From positions 2,968,001-3,032,000 of the forward strand of contig NC_015520.1 of assembly GCF_000213255.1 (NCBI RefSeq): DNA of 64,000 nucleotides. The letters are read 5' to 3'. The position numbers were made by a program, and so were the translations under genes. The DNA is from Mahella australiensis 50-1 BON. Lineage in GTDB: Bacteria; Bacillota; Clostridia; Mahellales; Mahellaceae. Below the pieces are notes generated by a model. The model did no database searches, was not told the origin of the DNA, and was given only the letters and a program-made list of their open reading frames with translations. This document shows, one piece after another, positions 17,410 to 24,959 of this stretch; position 1 is the stretch's first letter, and each line of letters opens with the position of its first letter.

Positions 17410-19058
17410 ATAATCAACAGCCCCCTTTCATCATAAATTGATCCGTTGTGTTCATCCCCGTCATGCCTTAACGCGCGGTCAAGCGCCATAATTAACGCTA
17501 CCGCACCATCTATTCTCTCGGTGGATTTTTCTTTATCCGGCTTAATGTTTCCGGCGGGATCGGTTTTGACATAGATATTGTCCATCATCCACCGCAGTAC
17601 TGGATTACCGCCATGGGCGATGCGTTCTTCCAATGTCAGCTTCATCAACTCTTTTGTAGGCGGGGACATATCCTTGAAGCCTTGACCGAATGGAACAACC
17701 GTAAAACCCAAAGCCTCGAGGTTTTGCGTCATCTGAATTGCGCCCCAGCGGTCAAAGGCTATTTCCTTAATGTTATATTTCATTCCGAGTTCCTCAATAA
17801 AGGTCTCGATAAAACCGTAATGTACCACGTTACCCTCGGTGGTAAATAAAAAGCCCTGCCTCTCCCAGACATCATAAGGCACATGATCTCTCCGCACACG
17901 CTGATCAATATTCTCCTCCGGTATCCAGAAAAAAGGTAGAATCTGATATTTGTCAGATTCATCAAGCGGTGGAAACACTAGCACAAAGGCGGTAATGTCG
18001 GTAGTAGATGACAAGTCAAGTCCTCCGTAACAGGTTCTGCCGCGCAATTTTTCTGCATCAACAGGAAACGCACACTTATCCCATTTATCCATTGGCATCC
18101 AGCGCACCGATTGTTTCACCCACTGATTTAAGCGGAGCTGACGAAATAAATTTTCCTCTGCAGGATTTTGTTTGGCATTTTCACAAGCCACTCTCAGTTT
18201 TTCGATATCAACTGTAATGCCCAGTGACGGGTTAACCTTTCTCCATACCTTTTCACTTGTCCAGTCATCGGTATCGGCTGCGCTGTAGATAACAGGGTAG
18301 AAAGTCGGATCTATCTTACGTCCCTGAAGAATATCCTCTGCTTTTTGATGTACTTCCCAGCAGATGGAATTGCGGTCTGTGCCAGCAGTTGTAATCAGGA
18401 AAAACAGCGGTTGTTTTCTTGCATCGCCAGATCCGTGAAGCATTACATCATAAAGATCCCTGTTTGGCTGGGCATGAAGTTCGTCAAATACCACACCATG
18501 GACGTTTAGGCCATGTTTCGTATATGCCTCCGCTGAAAGCACCTGATAAAAACTGCCTAACGGTTTATAAACCAGCCGCTTCTGTGACAGCATTGGCTTA
18601 ATTCGAGATTTTAATGCCGGACACTGTTCCACCATATCTACCGCAACATCGAAAACGATGGATGCCTGCTGACGGTCAGATGCACATCCGTAAACCTCGC
18701 CACCATGTTCGAAATCACCGCAGGTAAGGTATAAAGCAATTGCCGCTGCAAGTTCGCTCTTACCCTGCTTTTTTGGAATTTCTATATAGGCAGTGTTAAA
18801 CTGCCGATATCCGTTAGGTTTCAAGATTCCGAATATATCCCGGACAATCTGTTCCTGCCAGTCAATTAATTCAAAAGGCATTCCATACCATTCACCCTTG
18901 GTATGCTTCAGGCAGTTTATAAAAGTAACAGCGGCATCCGCCGCTTCCTTGTCATATCGAGAACCTTCCGCCATAAACTTGGTTGGTTTATACCGTTTTA
19001 ACTTCCGCAGCTTTGCCGCCTCCTTTCCTAAAATTGAGCAAGAAAAAAGGAACCTCAT
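17406..19058 (-). CDS. Terminase large subunit
   Basis: A 550-residue DNA packaging motor. The ATPase domain has a Walker A-type IPKKQGKSE (Lys100) and Walker B VVFDELHAQ (Asp192-Glu193). The nuclease domain begins YGGLDLSSTTDITAFVLVF with its first acidic metal ligand. GAGGAA lies 10 bases before the ATG at 19058. A second possible ribosome binding site (AAAGGAGG) further in has no good start codon after it. It lies next to the portal gene but is separated from the small terminase gene by about 5.8 kb of methyltransferase and amidoligase genes. Confidence 0.95.
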   Translation of the reverse strand: MRFLFSCSILGKEAAKLRKLKRYKPTKFMAEGSRYDKEAADAAVTFINCLKHTKGEWYGMPFELIDWQEQIVRDIFGILKPNGYRQFNTAYIEIPKKQGKSELAAAIALYLTCGDFEHGGEVYGCASDRQQASIVFDVAVDMVEQCPALKSRIKPMLSQKRLVYKPLGSFYQVLSAEAYTKHGLNVHGVVFDELHAQPNRDLYDVMLHGSGDARKQPLFFLITTAGTDRNSICWEVHQKAEDILQGRKIDPTFYPVIYSAADTDDWTSEKVWRKVNPSLGITVDIEKLRVACENAKQNPAEENLFRQLRLNQWVKQSVRWMPMDKWDKCAFPVDAEKLRGRTCYGGLDLSSTTDITAFVLVFPPLDESDKYQILPFFWIPEENIDQRVRRDHVPYDVWERQGFLFTTEGNVVHYGFIETFIEELGMKYNIKEIAFDRWGAIQMTQNLEALGFTVVPFGQGFKDMSPPTKELMKLTLEERIAHGGNPVLRWMMDNIYVKTDPAGNIKPDKEKSTERIDGAVALIMALDRALRHDGDEHNGSIYDERGLLII

Positions 19059-19112
19059 GGATGAAGTTCCTCTCTAAAGTGGATTTCTATGAAACTTGTT
19101 ACGTTATAACCG

Positions 19113-19307
19113 TTATCGTTTGCCTGTCAGGATAAACTCGGCATATTCTTTCTTGTGTTCATTAAGAAATACTACTAATTCATAAAACCCCATTTTATAT
19201 GCCTCTTCCTGTACTCTTGGCAAGTCAAACATATTACAGGCACCGCTGTCCCGTATGGCCATAATCTGCCGATAAATCTTATCAGTTATCAGATTCTCGT
19301 TACCCAT
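19113..19307 (-). CDS. DUF5049-type small phage protein
   Basis: A 64-residue protein of unknown function, recognisable by YRQIMAIRDSGACNMFDLP and the C-terminal VVFLNEHKKEYAEFILTG. I recall this pattern as DUF5049, often found just before clostridial phage large terminases and near amidoligase genes. No enzymatic motif is visible. It ends 54 bases before the terminase start. Confidence 0.75.
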   Translation of the reverse strand: MGNENLITDKIYRQIMAIRDSGACNMFDLPRVQEEAYKMGFYELVVFLNEHKKEYAEFILTGKR

Positions 19308-19310
19308 GTC

Positions 19311-19778
19311 CTACACCTCTGACTTCTCTGCCGCTGAAATTGAATCTCTTACCGCTTTATTGAGAAACGAAATATCAAAACCCGCATCTATATAGCCCTG
19401 CCGGATCACCTCGTAATAGTAACGACCCGGTGCTCCCAAAGGTCTACCTTCATTCATGATATACACCATTGCGGGTACCCACTGCCCTTTGAAACGTACC
19501 TTAACCGTTTCTTTCCGGTATAGATGCGGATAACCTTCATATCTGTCCAGCGCCTTCTCATCATTAGGCATGATTCTCCAGAGCAGTACCGGTACACTTT
19601 CACCTTTTTGTTTTTCTATTGTCGCTACTGCGCCGCCATTCCCTCCTCTGAATAACAGCCGGTATCCTGTGAGTTTTGCACTCCCCAGCACTTTTGCCGT
19701 TGGGCAGCGGTATGCCATCTGCCTTAAGTTCAGATTGCTTCCGTATGCTAAATATATGGTTCCTTTTTCTTTGCTCAT
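19311..19778 (-). CDS. Gamma-glutamylcyclotransferase-like protein (AIG2/GGCT fold)
   Basis: A 155-residue enzyme of the GGCT/AIG2 fold, which in known members converts gamma-glutamyl amides into 5-oxoproline plus free amine. The substrate-binding loop YLAYGSNLN is near residues 9-17, and the expected catalytic glutamate is in DRYEGYPHLYRKE near residue 80. I start it at ATG 19778, where AAGGAGG is positioned correctly. It follows the amidoligase gene, so it could cleave, cyclise or trim the amide bonds which that enzyme makes. This pairing of amidoligase and cyclotransferase has been noted in phages by comparative genomics; the substrate is unknown. Confidence 0.88.
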   Translation of the reverse strand: MSKEKGTIYLAYGSNLNLRQMAYRCPTAKVLGSAKLTGYRLLFRGGNGGAVATIEKQKGESVPVLLWRIMPNDEKALDRYEGYPHLYRKETVKVRFKGQWVPAMVYIMNEGRPLGAPGRYYYEVIRQGYIDAGFDISFLNKAVRDSISAAEKSEV

Positions 19779-19839
19779 CGTATCATCCTCCTTGTATTTA
19801 CCAAGGCAGAGGCGGAGATCCACCCCTGCGCTTGTCTAT

Positions 19840-20739
19840 CTATGCTGCCCGAAACCGCCATGCTGCGTTACCATCAAGGTGTTTGCAAAGATGCTCCCGG
19901 CAGTTTTTGAACTCATCACCAATAAGTCCTATGCGGTTGAGATATGTCCGCATGGCAAACTTCTCGTTTTCAACCTGTGGTTTCTTGCTGGAAGCGCATT
20001 TTTGGGTTAACGCCTGATGGTTTAACGCAAGGGCAAGCACTATGTAGCTTCTGATTTTTCCCGCATGAAGTTCGCTGTTAAAGCCTCGAAGCTCAATCGT
20101 CCCATTGCCGTTAAAAAAGCTGTGCAGGTTCAAAAAGTGGTACCTGCTATTATGGTAATGGGTGCTTTGGCTTTCGCTGTAACCTTCGTACCAGATGCTC
20201 TCAATCGCCGCCATGGTTTTGGGCTTACGTCGATTCATCTTCTCAACCAGTGCCGCATCCATCTTTTTACAAAACCGCATCCTGTCCGGCGCAATCTGCA
20301 ATGCTTTATAGAAAAGGTCATTCTTGCTGGCGATAATGTTGATAAAATTACGGATGCTTCGCGGTGTGTGGTCTGCACCGTCTATATGGATATGAATTCC
20401 ACAGCTTGTGTTTGCAAAACCTCCAGCCTTGCGAAGCCTCCTTATCAATTCCTGCAGGGTTTCAATGTCTTCGCGGTATGTCAGTATCGGGCTTACCAAC
20501 TCGACGCTATATTCCCGGCCAGCCGCCACAATCCTGCCGTTTTCCTTTTTCTGAGTCCGGATGCTCCCGTCGCTCATGAATTTCCATATCCGTCCATCCG
20601 GTGCAATAACCTTTTGGGTATCGTAATAATCTCCGCTGGATTCAACCCTCCCTCCAAGAAAAGCTGCTGCAGTTTTTGCCGCTTGTTTTCTTGTAATCCC
20701 CGTCAGTTCTACCTCGATTCCAAATCTCGTTGTAAGCAT
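19840..20739 (-). CDS. Amidoligase (COOH-NH2 ligase, glutamine-synthetase-like fold)
   Basis: A 299-residue ATP-dependent amidoligase expected to join a carboxylate to an amine, perhaps on a peptide, protein or cell-wall component. Residues matching the family signature are FGIEVEL (Glu9, Glu11), YSVELVSP (Glu80), CGIHIHID (His116, His118), NSRYHFLNLHSF and the strand TIELRGF (Glu216, Arg218). It starts at ATG 20739 after GAGGAG. The gene is followed by the cyclotransferase and preceded by two small proteins and a degenerate paralogue. All presumed active-site residues are present here. A structured leader lies directly upstream. Confidence 0.9.
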   Translation of the reverse strand: MLTTRFGIEVELTGITRKQAAKTAAAFLGGRVESSGDYYDTQKVIAPDGRIWKFMSDGSIRTQKKENGRIVAAGREYSVELVSPILTYREDIETLQELIRRLRKAGGFANTSCGIHIHIDGADHTPRSIRNFINIIASKNDLFYKALQIAPDRMRFCKKMDAALVEKMNRRKPKTMAAIESIWYEGYSESQSTHYHNSRYHFLNLHSFFNGNGTIELRGFNSELHAGKIRSYIVLALALNHQALTQKCASSKKPQVENEKFAMRTYLNRIGLIGDEFKNCREHLCKHLDGNAAWRFRAA

Positions 20740-20760
20740 TGCGCTTTCTCCTCGCTTTCT

Positions 20761-20820
20761 CTGTGTTTTTTGCCCTTTGGCAGTGTACATTAGGCCACTG
20801 AAAACACAGGATAGCAAGGC
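20761..20820 (-). promoter_or_regulatory. Leader element B upstream of the amidoligase
   Basis: On the minus strand the element runs from GCCTTGCTATCC to a 9-bp stem CTGTGTTTT/AAAACACAG (20801-20809 with 20761-20769). The 31-base loop contains CAGTG/CACTG and a GCC-AAAG-GGC hairpin followed by six As. CCTTGCT and TGTAC are at exactly the same spacing (35 bases) as in the leader of the amidoligase paralogue. It ends 21 bases before the start codon. It may be a cis-acting RNA; no ligand or protein partner is apparent. Confidence 0.45.
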
Positions 20821-20880
20821 AATTCTGCGTGAGTTTCCACTGGATTTTGAACAATTTTACACATCTTGAATTGTGTACAT

Positions 20881-21111
20881 TTACAGCTTTCTGATCACAT
20901 CTATACCATAGGCTACACCCAAAGAAGAACCGCAGTCCCAGTTGATATGAACAGTTCCGATATCATCCACGAAAGATACTGTTCCTTGGTCTCCCGGTTT
21001 CAGCTTAGAATACGGATCATCCATGCAGATAAGCTCAACACGTGTTCCCGGCGGATACTGCTCTTTAATGCGAAGGACTGTTTCTTTTGAAGGGAAGCCT
21101 CTTGCACTCAT
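20881..21111 (-). CDS. DUF4314-type small protein
   Basis: A 76-residue protein with YPPGTRVELICMDDPYSKL and GDQGTVSFVDDIGTVHINWD, a compact beta-rich pattern which I associate with DUF4314. It is small, soluble and without catalytic motifs. Its start overlaps the preceding gene stop by four bases. It is a recurring neighbour of phage amidoligase genes, so a role as adaptor or substrate-binding partner is possible but unproven. Confidence 0.75.
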   Translation of the reverse strand: MSARGFPSKETVLRIKEQYPPGTRVELICMDDPYSKLKPGDQGTVSFVDDIGTVHINWDCGSSLGVAYGIDVIRKL

Positions 21112-21443
21112 AGTTCGTCCTCCTCTCCAGGATAATATGCGGCATACTTTGGGTAATCTCTACCATCCGGCATTACCAACACTCCATCAGACCGTCCCCG
21201 CTGCTTAACCAGCAGGCAACGCCACACTCCATTCTCATTAACATGACAAAGCCCTTTATTTTCCTCAATGAAAATGCGATCAACACATAGGTCGGCAACG
21301 AAGTTATCATAATCAATCTTTGATAGCTCGATAGTTTTTACAACTACAAATCGTTTCCTCGTCTCATACCGATGCGGCACTTTTAAATCCTCTATTCTAA
21401 ACGGATGCTTGACAAAGAAGGCGGTGCTATGAAAATTATTCAT
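21108..21443 (-). CDS. DUF6329-like small protein of the amidoligase cassette
   Basis: A 111-residue protein with RFVVVKTIELSKIDYDNF, DLCVDRIFIEENKGLC and GVWRCLLVKQRGRSDGVLV. The pattern resembles a family I recall as DUF6329, of unknown function. I start it at ATG 21443, which overlaps the last codons of the amidoligase paralogue; an upstream extension would overlap that gene much more and has no ribosome binding site. It lies between the degenerate and intact amidoligase genes and is probably co-translated with them. Confidence 0.7.
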   Translation of the reverse strand: MNNFHSTAFFVKHPFRIEDLKVPHRYETRKRFVVVKTIELSKIDYDNFVADLCVDRIFIEENKGLCHVNENGVWRCLLVKQRGRSDGVLVMPDGRDYPKYAAYYPGEEDEL

Positions 21444-22128
21444 TTTCGTCCACCGCCTTTGCTCTGCCTTTCCGATACGCCCCGTTACCGGACAGCCTTG
21501 AAAGTAACACCTTGCGTTCAGTTTTGAAGTTATCACCTATAAACCCCAACCTAAGCAGGAAACAGCGAAAAGCATATTTTTCATTATCTGTTGGTTTTTC
21601 TTTTCGTAGTACTCGCTTCTGTAATTTTGCCTGTTCTGCCATCTGCTTTGCCAGCGTTATATAGGTCTGCACTTCATCAGCATTTAAAGTCGCGTTCCAG
21701 AAAGGGAAGGAAATCTCATCATTTTCAGCTAAGACTACAAGTTCCCCCTCAATCAACATCGCCTTCTTTATCAATGTCTCTTTGCTGGCCAGCATATTAT
21801 TTAGGTTTTCAAGGCTAATCGCGCTAAAGCCCTCCAACGAAAGAGTAATTGTCATGGTCCCCTCTGCTGAAAAGCCCTCCACATTCAACGTGTCAATAAC
21901 TGAACGGATGGTTTTTATTTCATTGAGACTGATTTTCGGTGAGTGAACCACACTGTCCCTGTCAATCGTCCAACTGCCAGCAGATTTTTCGTCTTTAATC
22001 TCATACAAAAACTCCGGTGCTCCGGCATAGCGCACCTGGCCTTCCAGGGCTTCAGCTATGACCGAGGCAATGGCTTTTCTCTCCTGACCGACAATCTTCT
22101 GTGAAAAGCGAAAGCTGTTATTGCTCAT
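21436..22128 (-). CDS. Amidoligase-like pseudoenzyme (paralogue of the intact amidoligase)
   Basis: A 230-residue protein homologous over its full length to the amidoligase at 19840-20739. Residues 182-219 align without gaps to residues 258-295 of that enzyme with 20 of 38 identical (NEK.A.R...R.G.IGD.FK). SLENLNNMLASKETLIKKAM matches its IRNFINIIASKNDLFYKAL. The catalytic positions are lost: FGIEVEL becomes FSQKIVG, ELVSP becomes VVHSP, the HIHID strand has no histidine, and IELR becomes ISFP (139-142). There is one His in the whole protein. Frame, start (SD GGGGAGG) and stop are intact, so this is not an ordinary decayed gene. A regulatory or scaffolding partner of the active enzyme is my inference. 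Confidence 0.75.
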   Translation of the reverse strand: MSNNSFRFSQKIVGQERKAIASVIAEALEGQVRYAGAPEFLYEIKDEKSAGSWTIDRDSVVHSPKISLNEIKTIRSVIDTLNVEGFSAEGTMTITLSLEGFSAISLENLNNMLASKETLIKKAMLIEGELVVLAENDEISFPFWNATLNADEVQTYITLAKQMAEQAKLQKRVLRKEKPTDNEKYAFRCFLLRLGFIGDNFKTERKVLLSRLSGNGAYRKGRAKAVDENE

Positions 22129-22138
22129 GCCATACACC

Positions 22139-22240
22139 TCCCCTCAAATAAGCTAAAACATTTTTGATTCCCATAAAAAATCCCACCTTTCCTTTTTGGT
22201 GGGGTACATTAACGCTCTGTTTTGAGGGGAAAGCAAGGAC
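22139..22240 (-). promoter_or_regulatory. Leader element A upstream of the amidoligase paralogue
   Basis: This leader starts a few bases after the methyltransferase stop with CCTTGCTTTCC. A perfect 10-bp pairing TCCCCTCAAA (22221-22230) with TTTGAGGGGA (22139-22148) would cover half of the ribosome binding site GGGGAGGTG. The 72-base loop carries a CCCACC/GGTGGG hairpin (about 22181-22204) followed by ATTTTTTAT, an intrinsic terminator for the minus strand. It shares the CCTTGCT-to-TGTAC layout with leader B. Confidence 0.5.
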
Positions 22241-22244
22241 ATTT

Positions 22245-23498
22245 TTAATCAATCTGTGTTTCCGCGTAAGGTATTTTTTCACTACCTGTTACCAAGAATA
22301 CTGAATCTGCGCCAAATTGTGAAACATAGCGCTTTACAATCACATCGCAGTATTTCGAGTCAAGCTCCATCATAAAACAAACCCGCCCGGTCTGCTGTGC
22401 CGCAATCATTGTCGTACCAGAACCACCGAACAGGTCAAGAGTTAAATCTCCAATATGGGAACTATTGAGCATTGCCTTTGCTACAAGCGATACCGGCTTC
22501 ATGGTAGGGTGCTCCTCCGATACTTTAGGACGGGGTATCTCCCAAACATCTGACTGTTTACGGTCTTTAAGCGGGCAAAGGCGTGTTCCATCAAGCCAAC
22601 CATACCAGATCGGCTCGTACTGGGTATGATAGTCCTTTCTTGATAGTACCAAGCTGTCTTTTTTCCATATAATTGTGCTCGACCAGTGATACCCTGCCTC
22701 CCGCATGACGTTCATCAAACTGCCCCATTCCTGAGCACTCATTACCACATAGGTCATGCATCCGGCTTCAGAAACCTCTTTCATGCATTTAAAAGCGCGC
22801 AATAAAAAAGCACCGAATTCTTCGGTGCTCATATTGTCATTTAGAATTTGTCTTGGCTTCCAGCTTGGATGCCTGGTATCTGAACCGTAATCAACATTCC
22901 AGGGTGGGTCGGTGAAAACAAATCTCGCCTTTTGTCCGTTCATCAGCTTTTGCACATCTGAAAGCATGGTGCTATCACCGCACATCAGACGGTGGCTGCC
23001 AAGTACCCATATGTCGCCCTTTTTGGTAACCGGAATTTTAATCTCTGCAATTGCCTTTTCTGTATCGAAATTATCCTCTTTGACATTAGCGGTTGATTTA
23101 TCACGGAACAACTCATCAATTTCCGCAGCATCAAACCCGGTAAGAGAAACGTCAAAACCATCTTCATTTAAATCCATAAGCAGATCGGTCAAAAGCGGAA
23201 TATCAAACTCGCCACTGATTTTATTCAGTGCAACATTGAGCGCCTTTTCCCGCTGTTCATCCAAATCAAGTACAACACAGTCGATCTCCTTATACCCCAA
23301 AGCTGTAAGTACTTTATAACGCTGATGTCCGCCGACAATATTCCCGGTGCGTTTATTCCATATGACCGGCTCTACATATCCAAACTCTTCAATGGATCGG
23401 CGGAGTTTCTCGTATTCAGGATCGCCCGGTTTTAAGTCCTTCCGCGGGTTATATTTCGAAGGTTTTAATTTTTCTGCTGGTATTTTCAGTATATCCAT
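22245..23498 (-). CDS. ParB-domain DNA methyltransferase (DPPW type)
   Basis: A 417-residue orphan DNA methyltransferase. Residues 1-130 are a ParB/Srx-like domain (NPRKDLKPGDPEYEKL, GGHQRYKVL). The catalytic domain has motif IV as TDPPWNVDYG near residue 195, and motif I as DLFGGSGTTMIAAQQTG near the C-terminus, the beta-class permuted order. DPPW fits an N6-adenine or N4-cytosine amino-methyltransferase. No restriction partner is adjacent, so it probably protects phage DNA or marks it during packaging. It begins five bases after the stop of a related gene. Confidence 0.9.
   Translation of the reverse strand: MDILKIPAEKLKPSKYNPRKDLKPGDPEYEKLRRSIEEFGYVEPVIWNKRTGNIVGGHQRYKVLTALGYKEIDCVVLDLDEQREKALNVALNKISGEFDIPLLTDLLMDLNEDGFDVSLTGFDAAEIDELFRDKSTANVKEDNFDTEKAIAEIKIPVTKKGDIWVLGSHRLMCGDSTMLSDVQKLMNGQKARFVFTDPPWNVDYGSDTRHPSWKPRQILNDNMSTEEFGAFLLRAFKCMKEVSEAGCMTYVVMSAQEWGSLMNVMREAGYHWSSTIIWKKDSLVLSRKDYHTQYEPIWYGWLDGTRLCPLKDRKQSDVWEIPRPKVSEEHPTMKPVSLVAKAMLNSSHIGDLTLDLFGGSGTTMIAAQQTGRVCFMMELDSKYCDVIVKRYVSQFGADSVFLVTGSEKIPYAETQID
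22804..22829 (-). terminator. Terminator-like hairpin inside the methyltransferase gene
   Basis: A perfect 9-bp stem AGCACCGAA/TTCGGTGCT with a 3-base loop is followed on the minus strand by TTTTTATT. It encodes an in-frame part of the DPPW methyltransferase (MSTEEFGAFLL). Chance cannot be excluded. Confidence 0.35.
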
Positions 23499-23503
23499 AA
23501 ATC

Positions 23504-24802
23504 TTAATCCTCCAGTTTGACGGCTTTTTCGCCGGTGAATTCCTCCCAGCGCTTAACAGCTAAATCACAGTAAACAGGGGATAACTCCATTGCGTAGCAT
23601 TTACGCTCGGTCTGTTCAGCCGCAATTATAGTGGTGCCGCTGCCTGAAAACGGCTCAAGCACAATACCGCCTTTGTCGCTGTGCATTTTGATGCACCGCC
23701 ATGGAAGCTCCACAGGGAACATTGCAGGATGCTCCTTGTTTGCCCGTACAGTGGTCATCTCCCATATCCCAGCATAACCCCATTTCTTGCGTTCTTCCTT
23801 TGTAAGCCGTTTCACAAATTTATAACTGTGTCCCGCAAAGGCTGAAAGCCATACATATTCCTGATCGTTATATTCCTCAACTTCTCCTTTATTGCTGAAG
23901 GCTGAAATATACTCATACTGCTGAACCGGCTTGTTTGAAACAAGATGATAGGGTCCTACGCCGAAATTTTGCCCTTGCTTCTTCCAAATGCGGATCCAGA
24001 TAGGGCGGTAACCGTTGTCCAAGAACATATTCACGCTGTAAACACTGGTGGGTTCAATAAACTGAGAGCCGGTGGCATAGAGATCACCTAAGTTCCAGCA
24101 GACAATATCTGCATACCTGCACAGGTTTCTAATCACTGGGCGTACTGTCTCGAACCATGGTTCAATCCCGGCCTTTTCATATTCTTTGCCTACCCCATAT
24201 GGAGGGGAAGTCACTGCCATCTGTGCGTGACACCCTTCCATCAACTTCTCAAAATCCTCATCCTTAGTAGAGTCGCCGCACATCAAGCGATGATTCCCGA
24301 GAAGCCAGATATCGCCCCGCTTCGTTACAGGCTCGCGCTGCACAATTTCCTCATGCGCTTTATCTATGTCAAAGCTGTCTTGTATCGCCTCTTTGGAGTA
24401 CCATCGGTTAAGCAGTTCGTCTATTTCAGAAGCGTCAAACCCTGTAAGCGAAACATCAAATGCACCTGCGTCCAACTCAGCCATTAGCTCGGCCAGTTTA
24501 TTCTCGTCCCACTCTCCCTGAATCTTATTAAGAGCAAGATTAAGCGCTTTTTCTCTCTGCGGGTCAAGATCCACTACAACGCAGTCTATCTCAGTCTGTC
24601 CCAAGTCCAGCAAAACCTTTAAGCGTTGATGCCCGCCTACCACATTACCTGTCTTTTGGTTCCAGATAACAGGCTCCACATAGCCAAATTCCTCTATTGA
24701 CCGTTTTAGCTTTTCATATTCCTTATCGCCAGGTTTTAAATCCTTGCGCGGGTTGTATGCTGCTGGATTAAGTTTTTCAACAGATATTTTTTGTATGTTC
24801 AT
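23504..24802 (-). CDS. ParB-domain DNA methyltransferase (SPPY type)
   Basis: A 432-residue orphan methyltransferase whose first 130 residues align without gaps to the ParB domain of the next gene and are mostly identical. The catalytic domain is different: motif IV is TSPPYGVGKEYEKAG near residue 197 and motif I is LEPFSGSGTTIIAAEQTERK. SPPY favours N4-cytosine methylation, although adenine cannot be excluded. Proteins of this ParB-plus-methylase type are common near phage terminases. It probably has a different target from its neighbour. Confidence 0.9.
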   Translation of the reverse strand: MNIQKISVEKLNPAAYNPRKDLKPGDKEYEKLKRSIEEFGYVEPVIWNQKTGNVVGGHQRLKVLLDLGQTEIDCVVVDLDPQREKALNLALNKIQGEWDENKLAELMAELDAGAFDVSLTGFDASEIDELLNRWYSKEAIQDSFDIDKAHEEIVQREPVTKRGDIWLLGNHRLMCGDSTKDEDFEKLMEGCHAQMAVTSPPYGVGKEYEKAGIEPWFETVRPVIRNLCRYADIVCWNLGDLYATGSQFIEPTSVYSVNMFLDNGYRPIWIRIWKKQGQNFGVGPYHLVSNKPVQQYEYISAFSNKGEVEEYNDQEYVWLSAFAGHSYKFVKRLTKEERKKWGYAGIWEMTTVRANKEHPAMFPVELPWRCIKMHSDKGGIVLEPFSGSGTTIIAAEQTERKCYAMELSPVYCDLAVKRWEEFTGEKAVKLED

Positions 24803-24959
24803 ACTGCATTCTCCTGTTCAATATTTTCTTAAGACCCTTTTTTGCGCCCTCACAATCTCCGTTTATTACTTGCCCCCGCAGAGTCTTAAACTGCTGCTTC
24901 GTTAAACGGTCTTTATATTTTCTTAGTTCCCTAAGAAAGATTGAATTTGTTTTATGCAT
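24777..24959 (-). CDS. Small basic protein between small terminase and methyltransferases
   Basis: A 60-residue lysine/arginine-rich protein (LRKYKDRLTKQQFKTLRGQ, EGAKKGLKKILNRRMQ). Small proteins of this pattern commonly follow the P27-type terminase gene in clostridial phages. It overlaps the terminase stop at one end and the methyltransferase start by 26 bases at the other. It may bind nucleic acid; function unknown. Confidence 0.65.
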   Translation of the reverse strand: MHKTNSIFLRELRKYKDRLTKQQFKTLRGQVINGDCEGAKKGLKKILNRRMQYEHTKNIC

